This document shows positions 46,015 through 55,774 of a DNA stretch of 57,567 nucleotides, one piece after another (position 1 is the stretch's first letter; each line of letters opens with the position of its first letter). The stretch lies in contig JANTQF010000220.1 in assembly GCA_032988165.1 (NCBI GenBank), forward strand, positions 1-57,567, given 5' to 3'. Source of the stretch: Emmonsiellopsis sp. PD_33. Lineage: Eukaryota > Ascomycota > Eurotiomycetes > Onygenales > Ajellomycetaceae. The notes below the pieces were generated by a model, which saw only the letters and a program-made list of their open reading frames with translations, was not told where the DNA came from and did no database searches. A program made the translations under genes and the position numbers.

Positions 46015-47844
46015 TTAGGAACCGGCACCGAGTAATTCCTGTAACTCTCCTGGGGTTAACGTGCTTTTCCGCCGTCTCGTCCTTGGTTTCGATCGTGTGG
46101 ATGAATTGCTTCTCTTCTTCCTTTCACTCTTCCTTCGCTCTTCTTCTGCCGTTCTTGCCTCAGACTCGACCGTGGCAAGCTTTTCAGCCATCGACATACT
46201 TGCTTTTGGCTTCGATGTCTGCTTGTCCCGCATTAGTAAGTTTGTCATCCCGAGCGCAAAATATCCATCCTTCTACTGACCTTGGGAATTTTTGATTCTG
46301 TGCGCCTCGTGCTCTTTTGGTATCTTTCACCCGCCTTTGATTTGCTTGATAAAGCGAGCTCATCGTCACTGCATTCGGATCCTTCCCCTGGGCGCGACTT
46401 GGAGCGTCGAGTAGAACGGCTTGGGCAGGCATTTCCGGATCGTTCGCCAAGAGCACCATGTTGTTTCACGTCTTTTGTGGGACTAGTTTTGCGTACTGAG
46501 GTCACTCTAACATCCTCCGAGATGCCAACGCTTTCAGTATCCTCTTCGTCGGTTGCGTTGTCATCATATATCGATGGGGCCGAATTGTCTTGCGCTGGAC
46601 CCGCCATAACCGGCTTTGGTTCGCTAACCCCTAACCCGAGTCCCATTCCTTGCTTAAGCTCATCGATATTTACCGAGTTTCCTCCCTCGGCCATTCGTCG
46701 ATGCCATCCATCCATCATTGCAACGGCTTCCTTCCATCTCTCTTCCATCTTTTCCCAGCCATCTCTCAGTCTAAATATTTCATTATCCCGCAATTCAACC
46801 TCTTCCAAAGGCACAAATGATGGGTTTGTGAGTAGCGACCTGAGCTGTTCAAGTACCAAATCCATTTCAGCAGCAAGACGCTCGTATTGCGGGGCCGGAA
46901 CGGTTGCTGACGAGCCCTCCTGACCACTAGTCTCCCAGGCAGTTGCTTCGGTGGTATCTAGCTCGTTAGAATCTTTCCCTGGTAGATCCGGTAATCCTTG
47001 TAGGTTCCGTAGAGTGTGTATTGTGTTCTTCGCTATACGAATCATTGCATCATTTTCATCACTCAAGTCCTGACAGAGCCGAGTCAAAAATTCAGTTGTT
47101 TCCTGCTTGAGGCTATATCCTGGACTTTCCAGCCCCTCGCCACCTTCCATTGGCTTCCGGGAAAGATTCGTTTTCGGAGTAGGTGTTATAGTTATTGTTG
47201 TTACTCCAAGCCCATCCCGCTTCCCTCGCTGCCGGTCTGTCAAATGCGATTTAAGTTTTTGGAGTTCAACGTCCCGCTTCCGAATATCCGTCGCGCATTG
47301 GGCTCTAATTTGTTGGATCGATGTTTTCATGCGCTGTACTTGGTCTTTTAATCCTCGGTTGGTAGCTTCCGCACTATGGATGGTAGCTTTGAATGCGCGT
47401 TCTTGTCCTTCTGCGAGGGCTAGAGAGCGAGCCAACTCCGTTGTTTTCGTTTGCAGCCGTTCCTAAAACAAAGGCGGTTAACTATTAGCATATATTTCCT
47501 CGATGGTCTAAGTCACCAGAACTGCATACAATCTCACTAGTCTGCTTCGCTTCGGTACTGCGCAACGCTCTGATATTCGTCGCCAAATTCTCCCTCTGCT
47601 CAGACTCACGCTGAAGATCAATTAGCTTCCATGGGATAGATCTCATCAGGTTCACAATACTAACATCTCTCCTCAAAACCAAATCGTGAACCAGGTTGAT
47701 GACCCGAGCCATAGTCGCATCCGTCCCCCCTGGTGCATCCTCGGGACGAGCGAAGTCGATCGGTTTCCCATTCCGAAGCAAACCCCGGGCGAGTAAAAGA
47801 TTGTTGATATATTCGGAGGCGGTATGTAAATTCTGGGTCTCCAT
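46015..47844 (-). CDS. TINC/ADIP-like coiled-coil protein (afadin- and alpha-actinin-binding family)
   Basis: Exons (5' to 3' on minus): 47,844-47,530, 47,462-46,281 and 46,221-46,015 (about 567 residues). The introns are GTATGC..TTTTAG and GTCAGT..CAAG, and the last acceptor could instead be the CAG 3 bases later. The start METQNLHTASEYINNLLLAR is the conserved beginning of fungal ADIP-family proteins (the Aspergillus member is the NIMA-interacting TINC). Residues 1-105 are the globular N-terminus, residues about 95-180 a coiled coil (SEQRENLATNIRALRSTEAK onward), the middle contains a Trp/Met-rich helix (RLRDGWEKMEERWKEAVAMM), and the C-terminus is Ser/Arg/Lys-rich and disordered with a basic stretch. 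Probable role at spindle pole or septum through NIMA kinase, by family. Shares a 343-bp promoter with the Pof3-like gene. Confidence 0.85.
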
Positions 47845-48187
47845 TTTCCTGCTTTCTAGGCCCTCGAAAACCAGAACCCGGTCCAAAGAGCTCTTCAAAC
47901 TCGAACGATGTGGGAACGAGGCCAACTCCGCGTTTCCCAATCAGGAAGAACATAAACATTCCTCCGGTTGCGCGTATGATCCACGAGCGCAGAACGGGCC
48001 GATGATTATCCGAGGCTCTCGGCGCGTCTTGGCGCTTCAATTAAACTCCAAGCGCGTCTATACACGTCCCAAAATTCGGACGGGAACCGCGTACCTAGCT
48101 GACTTGAACTAACTTGAAGAGTTGGCTAACTTGAACCCCCGTTCAGGCACCTGCTATGAGCGGCACTGGAGCTATCAATTCCAGAAA
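47845..48187. promoter_or_regulatory. bidirectional promoter between TINC-like and Pof3-like genes
   Basis: The two start codons face away from each other across 343 bp. It contains inverted CTAACTTGAA / GAGTTGGCTAACTTGAA elements at about 48,108-48,136. On the Pof3 side an upstream ATG at 48,156 opens a 14-codon frame that overlaps the main start and ends at 48,200. Confidence 0.65.
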
Positions 48188-48200
48188 ATGTCACTGGTAG
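48156..48200 (+). promoter_or_regulatory. overlapping upstream ORF at the Pof3-like start
   Basis: ATG 48,156 runs 14 codons and stops at 48,200, out of frame with the main ATG at 48,188, so translation from it would suppress main initiation. Whether the transcript includes it is unknown. Confidence 0.45.
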
Positions 48201-50214
48201 ATGGTAAATCTTTGCAGCTCGTTGGCCAGGATGAATACCGTCGCGGCAACTTCGACGAGGCGCTCTGTGCCTTCACCAAGGTCAGTTGCTCCTGAGCTTC
48301 CCGGCTTTTGGTTATGGGGATACTGATGAGAGTAGGCTTGTACGGTAGGAGGAGGTGACATTGTCGGCATCTTGGATAACAGAGCAGCAACCTACTGCAA
48401 GCTTGGACGTTTGAAACCCGCTCTTCATGATGGAAGGGCAATGGTGTCTGAAGATAAAATGGATGCACGAGTAAAACTGCCCTGTGAAAAGCACGGCCAT
48501 ATTGGATTTATTATCGTCTAATGCCTCTTTCCAGGGCTATTTACGAACTGCTAAGATCCTCCAGTTAATGGAGAAGTCGGAAAACGCGCTTCGAATATAT
48601 CAGCATGCGCTCCGCACATTGCCTCAGGATAACCCCAGGCGCCAGGTTCGTCGGGGCTCGCACAGCATTCTTTGACGTTTCCCATGCCTCATGATACTGA
48701 TTCTCCATTAGCAAATTAAAGATCTAGCGGAAAAACTCGACCACCGGCTCAGTGGCCCGAAGACAGCAGATCCGTTTACTCGATTGCCATTGGAGTTGGT
48801 GGTCATGATATTGGAAAATCTGGACTTAAAATCTATGCTGTATTGTTTCCCTTCTCCCTTACATTTCCCAACTATCTAACAGAATACGATGTCCACAAGT
48901 GCAGCGATAAGGGTTTCCAAACACTGGGGAACAATATTAAACTCCCTACCCAAGTTATGGAACCATCTCGACCTCTCAAAAGCGGGAAACCGAAAAACTG
49001 TCTCCCTCAAAAATATCCAGGCATTCCTACGCAGATCACGTTGGGGTCTGACTCGGGCATCGCTAGTAAACCTTTATCCTAACGATGTTCCTAAGCTCAT
49101 GCCTGGGTTCAAGCAATGTCGTTCTCTGGAACATCTCGAGATCTTGGGAAATTTCCCCCGGGATTTTGCAATTCCTCCCATCTATACCCTGATAAATCTG
49201 AAAATTTTAAATTGCAGCGATCTGCCTCCTATGCCGCATACTCATTTCGCTCAAGTCCTGACCCACTGTTCGAAGCTTGAACGCATCAAGGTATCCCTAT
49301 CGCTTGCTAGGCCGGATAACAGCACTGACCTATTTCCAACAAACCTCCCAAATCTACGGTCGTTGAGCATCTATATGCCTTCTCTACGCAGAATATGGTT
49401 GGGCCCGGTGCCAACTCTCCCATTTCTACGTGATGTGCGTTTCCTCCTGCCTACAGACCTAGTACATACATCTTTAATTCCCAGCTTAATATCAATACTA
49501 ACATCTACGACACAGGTTACTCTGTTCGATGTCATGCCAGGCCTTGAGGAATTTAATCTAATTTTCCCGCAAGAGGAAGTGAATGCGACACAGGATGTTC
49601 CAAAAATATCCGACCTACCTAATCTCAAACAGCTGGGGCTCGTCGGCGTTCCCCTCATCAGCTTCCCAGAACTACCCGAATCCCTCGAACACCTCACGCT
49701 TAGCAGGAGCAAACTTCATGCCATGACCTCCATGGCTAGTTTATCAGATATGGCTCCAAACCTACAAACATTAAACATCGACCGCTTTCGATATGTAGCA
49801 ATAGGCGCCTTCTTGACTGCATTTATAGCCTCGAAGTCCTCTCTGACTCGTGTCAATTTGGAAAGATGTCACCTCGTCCCAGAAGACTTAGTGGAGTCGA
49901 TGATTCGCGGCATCTTCAAAAATGTGACTCACTTCAACGTCGCTTGCCTTCCCGAGATCCGCCAGTCTGTGATCAACACCATAATCCACACGATGCCTCA
50001 TTTGAAGGAACTAGATATTTCGCAGACACAAGTGAAAGAATATTCCGCCAGGGCCCTAATCGATTCCGACTTGTTACAAATCGAGAAGTTAATTATACAC
50101 GGGACAGAAGAGCCTTTCAGTCGAGATTTCCTTGACTATGCGAAGCACAAAGGTGTAGAGATTCCGCCTCCGATGAGCGGTGAAAAATATGGGAGGCGGG
50201 ATCGAGCGCGCTAG
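48188..50214 (+). CDS. F-box/TPR/leucine-rich-repeat protein (Pof3-like)
   Basis: Exons 48,188-48,280, 48,336-48,470, 48,535-48,645, 48,712-48,839 and 48,900-50,214 (593 residues). Start MSLVDGKSLQLVGQDEYRRG. Residues about 5-120 form tetratricopeptide repeats (YRRGNFDEALCAFTK; AATYCKLGRLKPALHDGRAM; GYLRTAKILQLMEKSENALR). An F-box follows (FTRLPLELVVMILENLDLKS continuing across intron 4 into AAIRVSKHW), then about 400 residues of leucine-rich repeats (LEHLEILG, LKILNCSDL, LRSLSIYM, LEHLTLSRSK, LKELDISQT). This order matches fission yeast Pof3, a subunit of an SCF ubiquitin ligase acting in genome stability. Intron 4 must use AAG at 48,899 as acceptor rather than the CTAACAG at 48,882 to keep the F-box in frame. 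Confidence in the family is high, in the last acceptor moderate. Confidence 0.87.
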
Positions 50215-50925
50215 AATGCGTTGCTCAACCTTGTATGTACATTAGACATCTCTTGTTTTGGCGTTATCGTCCAGCTCATGGAGGCAGGTTACCTATTTCG
50301 GTGTCCAGGGCTGTTATTCTTGGTCATCTATCGTTAGAGGTTTATGAATCCATCCCTCCTGTACACAGTTTTTTACATCTGGTTTTATGTTTTGATTTTC
50401 TCGTCGTCTTTCCTTCGATTGGTACGGATTGATTGGTGACTGGAGTTCAGAGGATGTATGGTAATGATTTGACGGGCTTGATGACTTTCGGCCAACATAA
50501 ACTCTCTTTTTTATCTTCCTCGCTGCTTATATTAAATTTCGTGTGCCGTGTAATCCATCCGGTCTTGAAATGGGTTTAAAGGAGGCCAAGCACCAATACA
50601 AATTATTTGATGATTCCAGTAGTTACCTCTTTTACCCTAACCAGTGAAGAAGACACCACAAGCCAGGATGAAAAGTTGAAGAAGACCGAGAGAGACACGC
50701 GGAGGCTTCAGAAAGTGATTTAGGTATGACGGAATTCCATTCCTGATTTCCATCCTAAATGTAGGCCAAGACATCCCTTGCATTACAAACAAGAAATACT
50801 ATTTACCGGACTGTTCATCGTAGCCACACTACCCCTGTCTACAACATCATCCATCAAAAAATTCCATCCGTCAACACACAATCAAAAATAAAAAACCAGA
50901 ATATCTTGCCTAGCCAAAGCTAATT
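50215..50925. other. convergent intergenic region
   Basis: 3' regions of the Pof3-like (+) and IDO (-) genes. AT/GC balanced, no ORF with family support, no clear repeat. Confidence 0.6.
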
Positions 50926-52762
50926 TCACACACCTCTCTCCTTACACCATCTAGCAACCTCCCTGTCTAGTTTCTCCTTCTGATCACGAACCAGCGTCAT
51001 CATATCTTCCGCCTGCGCCCGATAATAGTAGAACGACTCGAGCTTCTCTACATTCTTTTGGCTAGGCTTGGTGATTCCGGAACCGTTCGTCCCGATATTA
51101 GGAGGTATTTCGTGGCTAGTGATGGGTGCGACGTATTTGTCGTGGATAGAGATCATGAGTTCGAGGACAGCGAAGAGTTGATTCGGCAGCCACTGGTGGG
51201 GAGAGGTTAGCTTGATTACCGCATCACCAAGGCAGTCTCCAAATAGACGGAAATTTTCACATACCGTGATAATCGGGCTTCCGCCAGTGGCCGTAGGATG
51301 CGGGGTTCGTTTAATAATGTACTCCCGGGTCAACAGCCAATGCCTCCATCTGAAGCTGCGGACATGATCAAGCACTTTCAGGTATAAAAGTACCGTTTCT
51401 GGATCCTGGACGGAAAAGTCTTGGACTCCGACTTCTTCTGCCTTGGCTGCCACGTGGGACAGGAATTCACGTTGCGGCCGTGGGCGATAGGAGCGGAATT
51501 CATGCAGGATCTTTGTCAGGGGGGTGGACGGCATGGGTATCTGAAGGAGGTGGTCAAGGAGCGGGATCTGGTGGATAAGGTTAATACATGGTCATAATTC
51601 AAAGTATGTATAGGAATGGACAGTGGTATTTACCATGCTATCATTCGCTCCACTCTCCCCACGAAAATGCAAAGGCTGGTCATCATTGACGCCCTCATAG
51701 ACGACACCATTTGGGAACATTGATTGGGAGGTAATTCCAAAGATGAATACACGGAAGGACAAGTAGTCCGTGGGCTTCGAGTTCTTCCACATATCTATTC
51801 ACCCCAATCAGTAAAACAAAAACCTTAAAACGTAACCAGAGGATTTCAACATAGCGAAATCAAGAAACGCACCTTCCATGCAGTTTTCAACCCTCTCCAT
51901 ACCCCGCAGTATTTCTCTGAATCCATCATTAACTTCCTGTCGGTCTCGTGCTCCTTGTCCTTTTTCTAAAGTGTCGAGAATGCGGATAGCTCCGCTGACC
52001 AAGGCCCCAGACTCTTTCACCATGTCAACGTGCGTGAGGATGAAGCCAGCTTCGGAGCTCTTGGGGTTAAGCCCCTTCTCGAAAGCACGAACAAGGCGCA
52101 TGTTGGAATACTCTAGACCCTGGGAGGGATTATCGAGTGTGTAGTTATACAATGCGTAAGAGGCTGCGTAGGACATAAAAGGGGGTATGTCCAGCCTTGC
52201 CACGCTAGGGTGTTAGTGACTTGAACAGGATGACAACAGCATTGATGATATAGGTAAAAGAAAGATATAAAACATACAGTTCTGCGCATCGGTAGAGGGG
52301 ACGGGCAATGGATCGAGGTAAAACTTCCCGGCCAAGGCCATAGCCGGCCTCATGATCCTTTGACCACCTCTCCCAGCATGGCTCAAGCAGATAGGCAGAA
52401 CAAAGAAACGAGTAGTCTCTGAAGATAGCCGTGATCATAAACAGATCTGGCTTCCCGTCTTCGGTGACAAGCTTATTGACCTCGTCGGTGAGGTCTGGCA
52501 GCTCTTCAAGAACAGCTGGGCCAAGCCCATATGTGGCTAGCAGACCGGGCGAGCCATCGTGTTTGACCACGGGAAGCCGGGAAAGAAGAGAGCCTAAAGG
52601 CTGAAAGACATCTGGTAGGTAGCTATTAGGGGTCACGACAGGTAAGAACCCGTTTGAAGTGGTGACTGTAAAGGGGTCAAGCGCTTTGGACAATTGCCCC
52701 GGTTCATCGAAGATATGGGGGAAACGTTGCAAGGTTGAACAGGTTTCTTTGATCTTTGGCAT
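50926..52762 (-). CDS. bna2: indoleamine 2,3-dioxygenase
   Basis: Exons (minus): 52,762-52,278, 52,204-51,873, 51,794-51,634, 51,567-51,265 and 51,192-50,926 (515 residues). Introns keep phases 2, 1, 0 and 0, each GT-AG. The start MPKIKETCSTLQRFPHIFDE is preferred over the non-ATG codon upstream. Family landmarks: SNGFLPVVTP, ITAIFRDYSFLCSAYLLEPC, LDIPPFMSYAASYALYNY, a PLHFRGESGANDSM-type motif, and FRWRHWLLTREYIIKRTPHP followed by TGGSPIIT and WLPNQL; the His of the FRWRHW motif is the proximal haem ligand. Haem enzyme converting tryptophan to N-formylkynurenine, the first step of the kynurenine route to NAD. Expected in the cytosol. Longer than the human enzyme by an N-terminal and a C-terminal extension typical of fungi. 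Neighbours are unrelated. Confidence 0.93.
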
Positions 52763-52993
52763 GTCTACGATACTTGTTGTAATAGTAGACGGCAACGGGT
52801 GTTTGTTTCTGTGTGTTGGGTGTAGGAGGCGAAAAGGGGGGGATAGGTACCAGATATTGCAGATAACAGGCTAACTCAAAAAGGAAATCTAGTCCAGTGA
52901 AAAGGAAGTAGATATCAACGTAAATAAAGGACTTTTACTAGAACAGAAAAGCAGACAAAGCTGCGGGAAAAGGTGGCGGATTATATAGTTCAG

Positions 52994-53017
52994 GAGGCCG
53001 GAATTGATACCGGCCTC
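52994..53017. repeat. GC-rich hairpin
   Basis: GAGGCCGG and CCGGCCTC flank the 8-base loop AATTGATA, a perfect 8-bp stem about 230 bp upstream of the IDO start codon. It is probably transcribed or promoter sequence; function unknown. Confidence 0.8.
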
Positions 53018-54207
53018 GCCAACCACTATTACGACACAGAAACGGAGGAATGGAGATCTGAGCAACATGATCGCATCAGGTGATGTAACCCTGTTCAGGA
53101 TGCTTTATGCACCAAAATAAAAGATCAAAGCATATAATTCAAGCCCCCGAAGTGCATAGCGGAGAATATATACGCCAACATTGCTGTGCAATTGTTTGGT
53201 CTGAGGCCCAGATATCAGACTGAGGTTGGAAAAGGGTAAAGGCGCCATTCCTATTACGGTTAACTCGCCCTCGCTAAGGCTAAAGATGGTGCATGGATCC
53301 GCAGGCCGAATTCTTTGATGCAGCATCATTGTCCAAGAGTCAGACCATCCTGATTATATACAGCCATTAACGCTCCCGAATGCGTTCTAATGTCAGAGAC
53401 GATGCCATCTACTACCTCACTAATTGCTTGTGATTCTCACGGTATATATATTGGTATCGTTCCTACTTATCCCCCAGCCATATCTGCTTTCTCTGCCCGC
53501 GGCATGGACCCGGTATTGCCCCCCTCTATCAATCATGAATACATACATCAATGAATCAATACGAGCAGCATGCAGCTTACCCAGCATATACCTATGTAAT
53601 GCGTCATAGCCTACATCTGCAGATGCATCTTCCTGCCTGAGCTTGTTCTTTGATCCAAAAACTACCCCGGGCAAACTTCAGCAGCCATGCAGACCCAGAG
53701 CTCCATTCCATCAAAACGGGAGAAAAGAATATTCCATTCTCCCTTCATCTACTCTCCCAAGTGATTCCAGAAGAGTTCTTCTCCACGCATTCACGCGATT
53801 CCGAGTTAATGTGCCTGAGGTAATTCGAAGGAGAGAAGAAACCCCGATGTTCCCCCCGCGTGTTACCTTCCAGTATGAGTATGCAAGGGCGGCCGATTTA
53901 GAGTTGCCCGGTACCCCCAACCTCAAGCAGGAGGTGCCAAATTCCATGCATCCCAAAAAAAAGGAGAACCATCCATCCCCACCTCCCCCTTGCAAACCAA
54001 GTACTTATCCAGGTGGCGATACTGAATCTGATAACTCACAGCCGTAGCAAGCAAGCATTTTCGAATCCCCAAAACCTCTCAATAACGGCCAAGAAAAGAC
54101 GTTCAAAGCTTACCCGGCCCCAACCGGCCCCATGCGGATGTTTAATTTCCATGACAAAAACAACCTTCCCGAATTCCACGGTTACAAAACAGTCTAAGCG
54201 GGATAAA

Positions 54208-54226
54208 GGGGGAGGGGGTGGGCGGG
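54208..54226 (+). other. G-quadruplex-forming motif
   Basis: G5-A-G5-T-G3-C-G3 on the plus strand: four G runs of at least three with single-base loops, the arrangement expected to fold most stably. Confidence 0.8.
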
Positions 54227-54663
54227 CGAATTCCGGCCTCCGTGGATATCCGCGGTTTAGCTGCTTCGGAGGGCTTTATGCATGCAGGATGAGAATGAGG
54301 AAAGAATATCCCCAGCCAATCGGATTACGGGAAGGACAACATATCTGCCCTGGGGGTCAACTTTGACTTTCGCTACTGCGCTATTGTTTATTGGTGGAGT
54401 TGGATGCGGGCTCTTCATTGTCATCAAAGAACTCGAGGGAGATACATCCCCCGTACATACTTCGCGCAGCGGCTGCGTAAACATTTTACGTCCCAACAGA
54501 GAAGAACTACATGCAAGGACTCAAATTATAGAAGGACAGAAGCCCAGGGAACAATATTCATTCGATATAAAATACAACTTGCATGACTTCTGCTAAACAA
54601 ACTATCAGAATACAACCCACCTTTGTCCACGATGGATGCACGCTTAGGTATCAACCTGCAGGT

Positions 54664-55774
54664 TCAGATGGCTGAGACAACAATGCCAAACGCTACACAT
54701 AACAAAGAAAGTATCCAGACTTGCAGCGGAACCACCGTCGATGCTATCGATGATGGGTCTTTTCTACCGCTCTCGATGCTGGTATCGAGACAAATGGTCA
54801 GGTTCGATGGGCCTCCCGCCTTCTCGCATCGAAGGTTAAATGTCCTATCAACCCCTCGTTCGCTTGCAGATGTATTGTGGTAGATCGCTACAGTTCTGAC
54901 GCTCATATACACATCGGTCGTACTTGGACTCCCGCTCCACGGCCCGCCATCTGCCCAGAGGTTCATGTACACATGCCCAGGGACATTTGGTACTCGCAAG
55001 GCGTTCGAATGTACTTGTGTTGAGTTTTGGTAAAACCTCAGCTCAGTCGGAGTCCAGTCAAATCGATGCTGTTGGAACGTAGCCGCCGGATTATCGCCGC
55101 GAAGCGGTACGACTTCTGTGGCATTTTTGACAAGATGGCCATTCTCGTCCAGCGCCGGGTGCGTTGTATAATGGACTATCACTGAGTCCGACTTGAACTC
55201 TCTCGCCAGAATCTCAATATCGATTTCATTTTCGTCGTTCTATCCCAAGATTTAGCCTCTCACTGGTTCTCCCACAGAAGGAAGATAAATTGCTCACATG
55301 ATACCAAAAGAACCCACCGCAACTCCCACCCGTGGCATTCTCCATCTTAAGCTCGACCCTGAAGCTCCCGTGAATAATATCGCCATTCTGGCTCGCAATC
55401 GACGCCACGCTCACGTTGCTCCCATGCAATATATGCTCCTTCGAATACCCCTCCTGCCTCAGGACCAGATTTCCTCCCTGGAGAAAAACGTTATCCTCCT
55501 GGTTATCAATCGCCAGCGGAGTCGCCCAGTTCTGTGGCTGGATGCCCCATTTCTGAACCACCCAGTCCCGCGTAAAATCGGGATTTGATCGCAGTGTCCT
55601 CGAGGGAGAAAACGAGCTGAAATTGTTGTATATGACATGCGTGAAGTAGTCGTTTGTGTCGTTGATGGCAAACCCGCATTCGCAATCCGCGTCGACTACT
55701 GCGAACACGGAGAAGAGAACCAACGGAATGAGGAGGGCAAATGATGCCCGGGTTTGGATGAAACGCAGCTTCAT
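54664..55774 (-). CDS. GH16 glycoside hydrolase, secreted and probably GPI-anchored
   Basis: Exons 55,774-55,298 and 55,239-54,664 (350 residues), joined across a 58-bp GTGAGC..GATAG intron. The N-terminal MKLRFIQTRASFALLIPLVL with VFAVVDA is a signal peptide. Mature start CECGFAINDTNDYFTHVIYN, then a GH16 jelly-roll with SFRVELKMENATGGSCGGFF and the catalytic motif NDENEIDIEIL (ExDxxE, nucleophile and acid/base Glu), and later FQQHRFDWTPTELRFYQNST. Ends in Ser-rich sequence followed by a hydrophobic tail (VWILSLLCVAFGIVVSAI), as in GPI-anchored cell-wall glucan enzymes. It acts on beta-glucan of the cell wall, either hydrolysing or remodelling; the sequence does not decide which. Promoter lies in the 1.8 kb to the right. 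Confidence 0.9.

Larger units (their letters stand above)
52763..54663. other. 1.9-kb intergenic region upstream of the IDO gene
   Basis: GC-balanced DNA with no supported gene. ORFs of up to 134 codons (about 53,640-54,050) start at non-ATG codons, lack family features and have opposite-strand competitors. Two structures stand out: a perfect 8-bp-stem hairpin at 52,994-53,017 and a G-quadruplex-type G tract at 54,208-54,226. The IDO promoter should lie at the left end and the GH16 3' flank at the right. Confidence 0.6.

Noticed and set aside
46282..46923. 213-codon plus-strand ORF
   Set aside because: Shadow of TINC-like exon 2 on the minus strand.
52763..52795. N-terminal extension of the IDO reading frame
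   Set aside because: It starts from a TTG codon; the in-frame ATG at 52,762 is the natural start.
53643..54047. 134-codon plus-strand ORF in the IDO-GH16 spacer
   Set aside because: Begins at a non-ATG codon, Pro-rich without domain features, competing ORF on the other strand; not enough for a gene.
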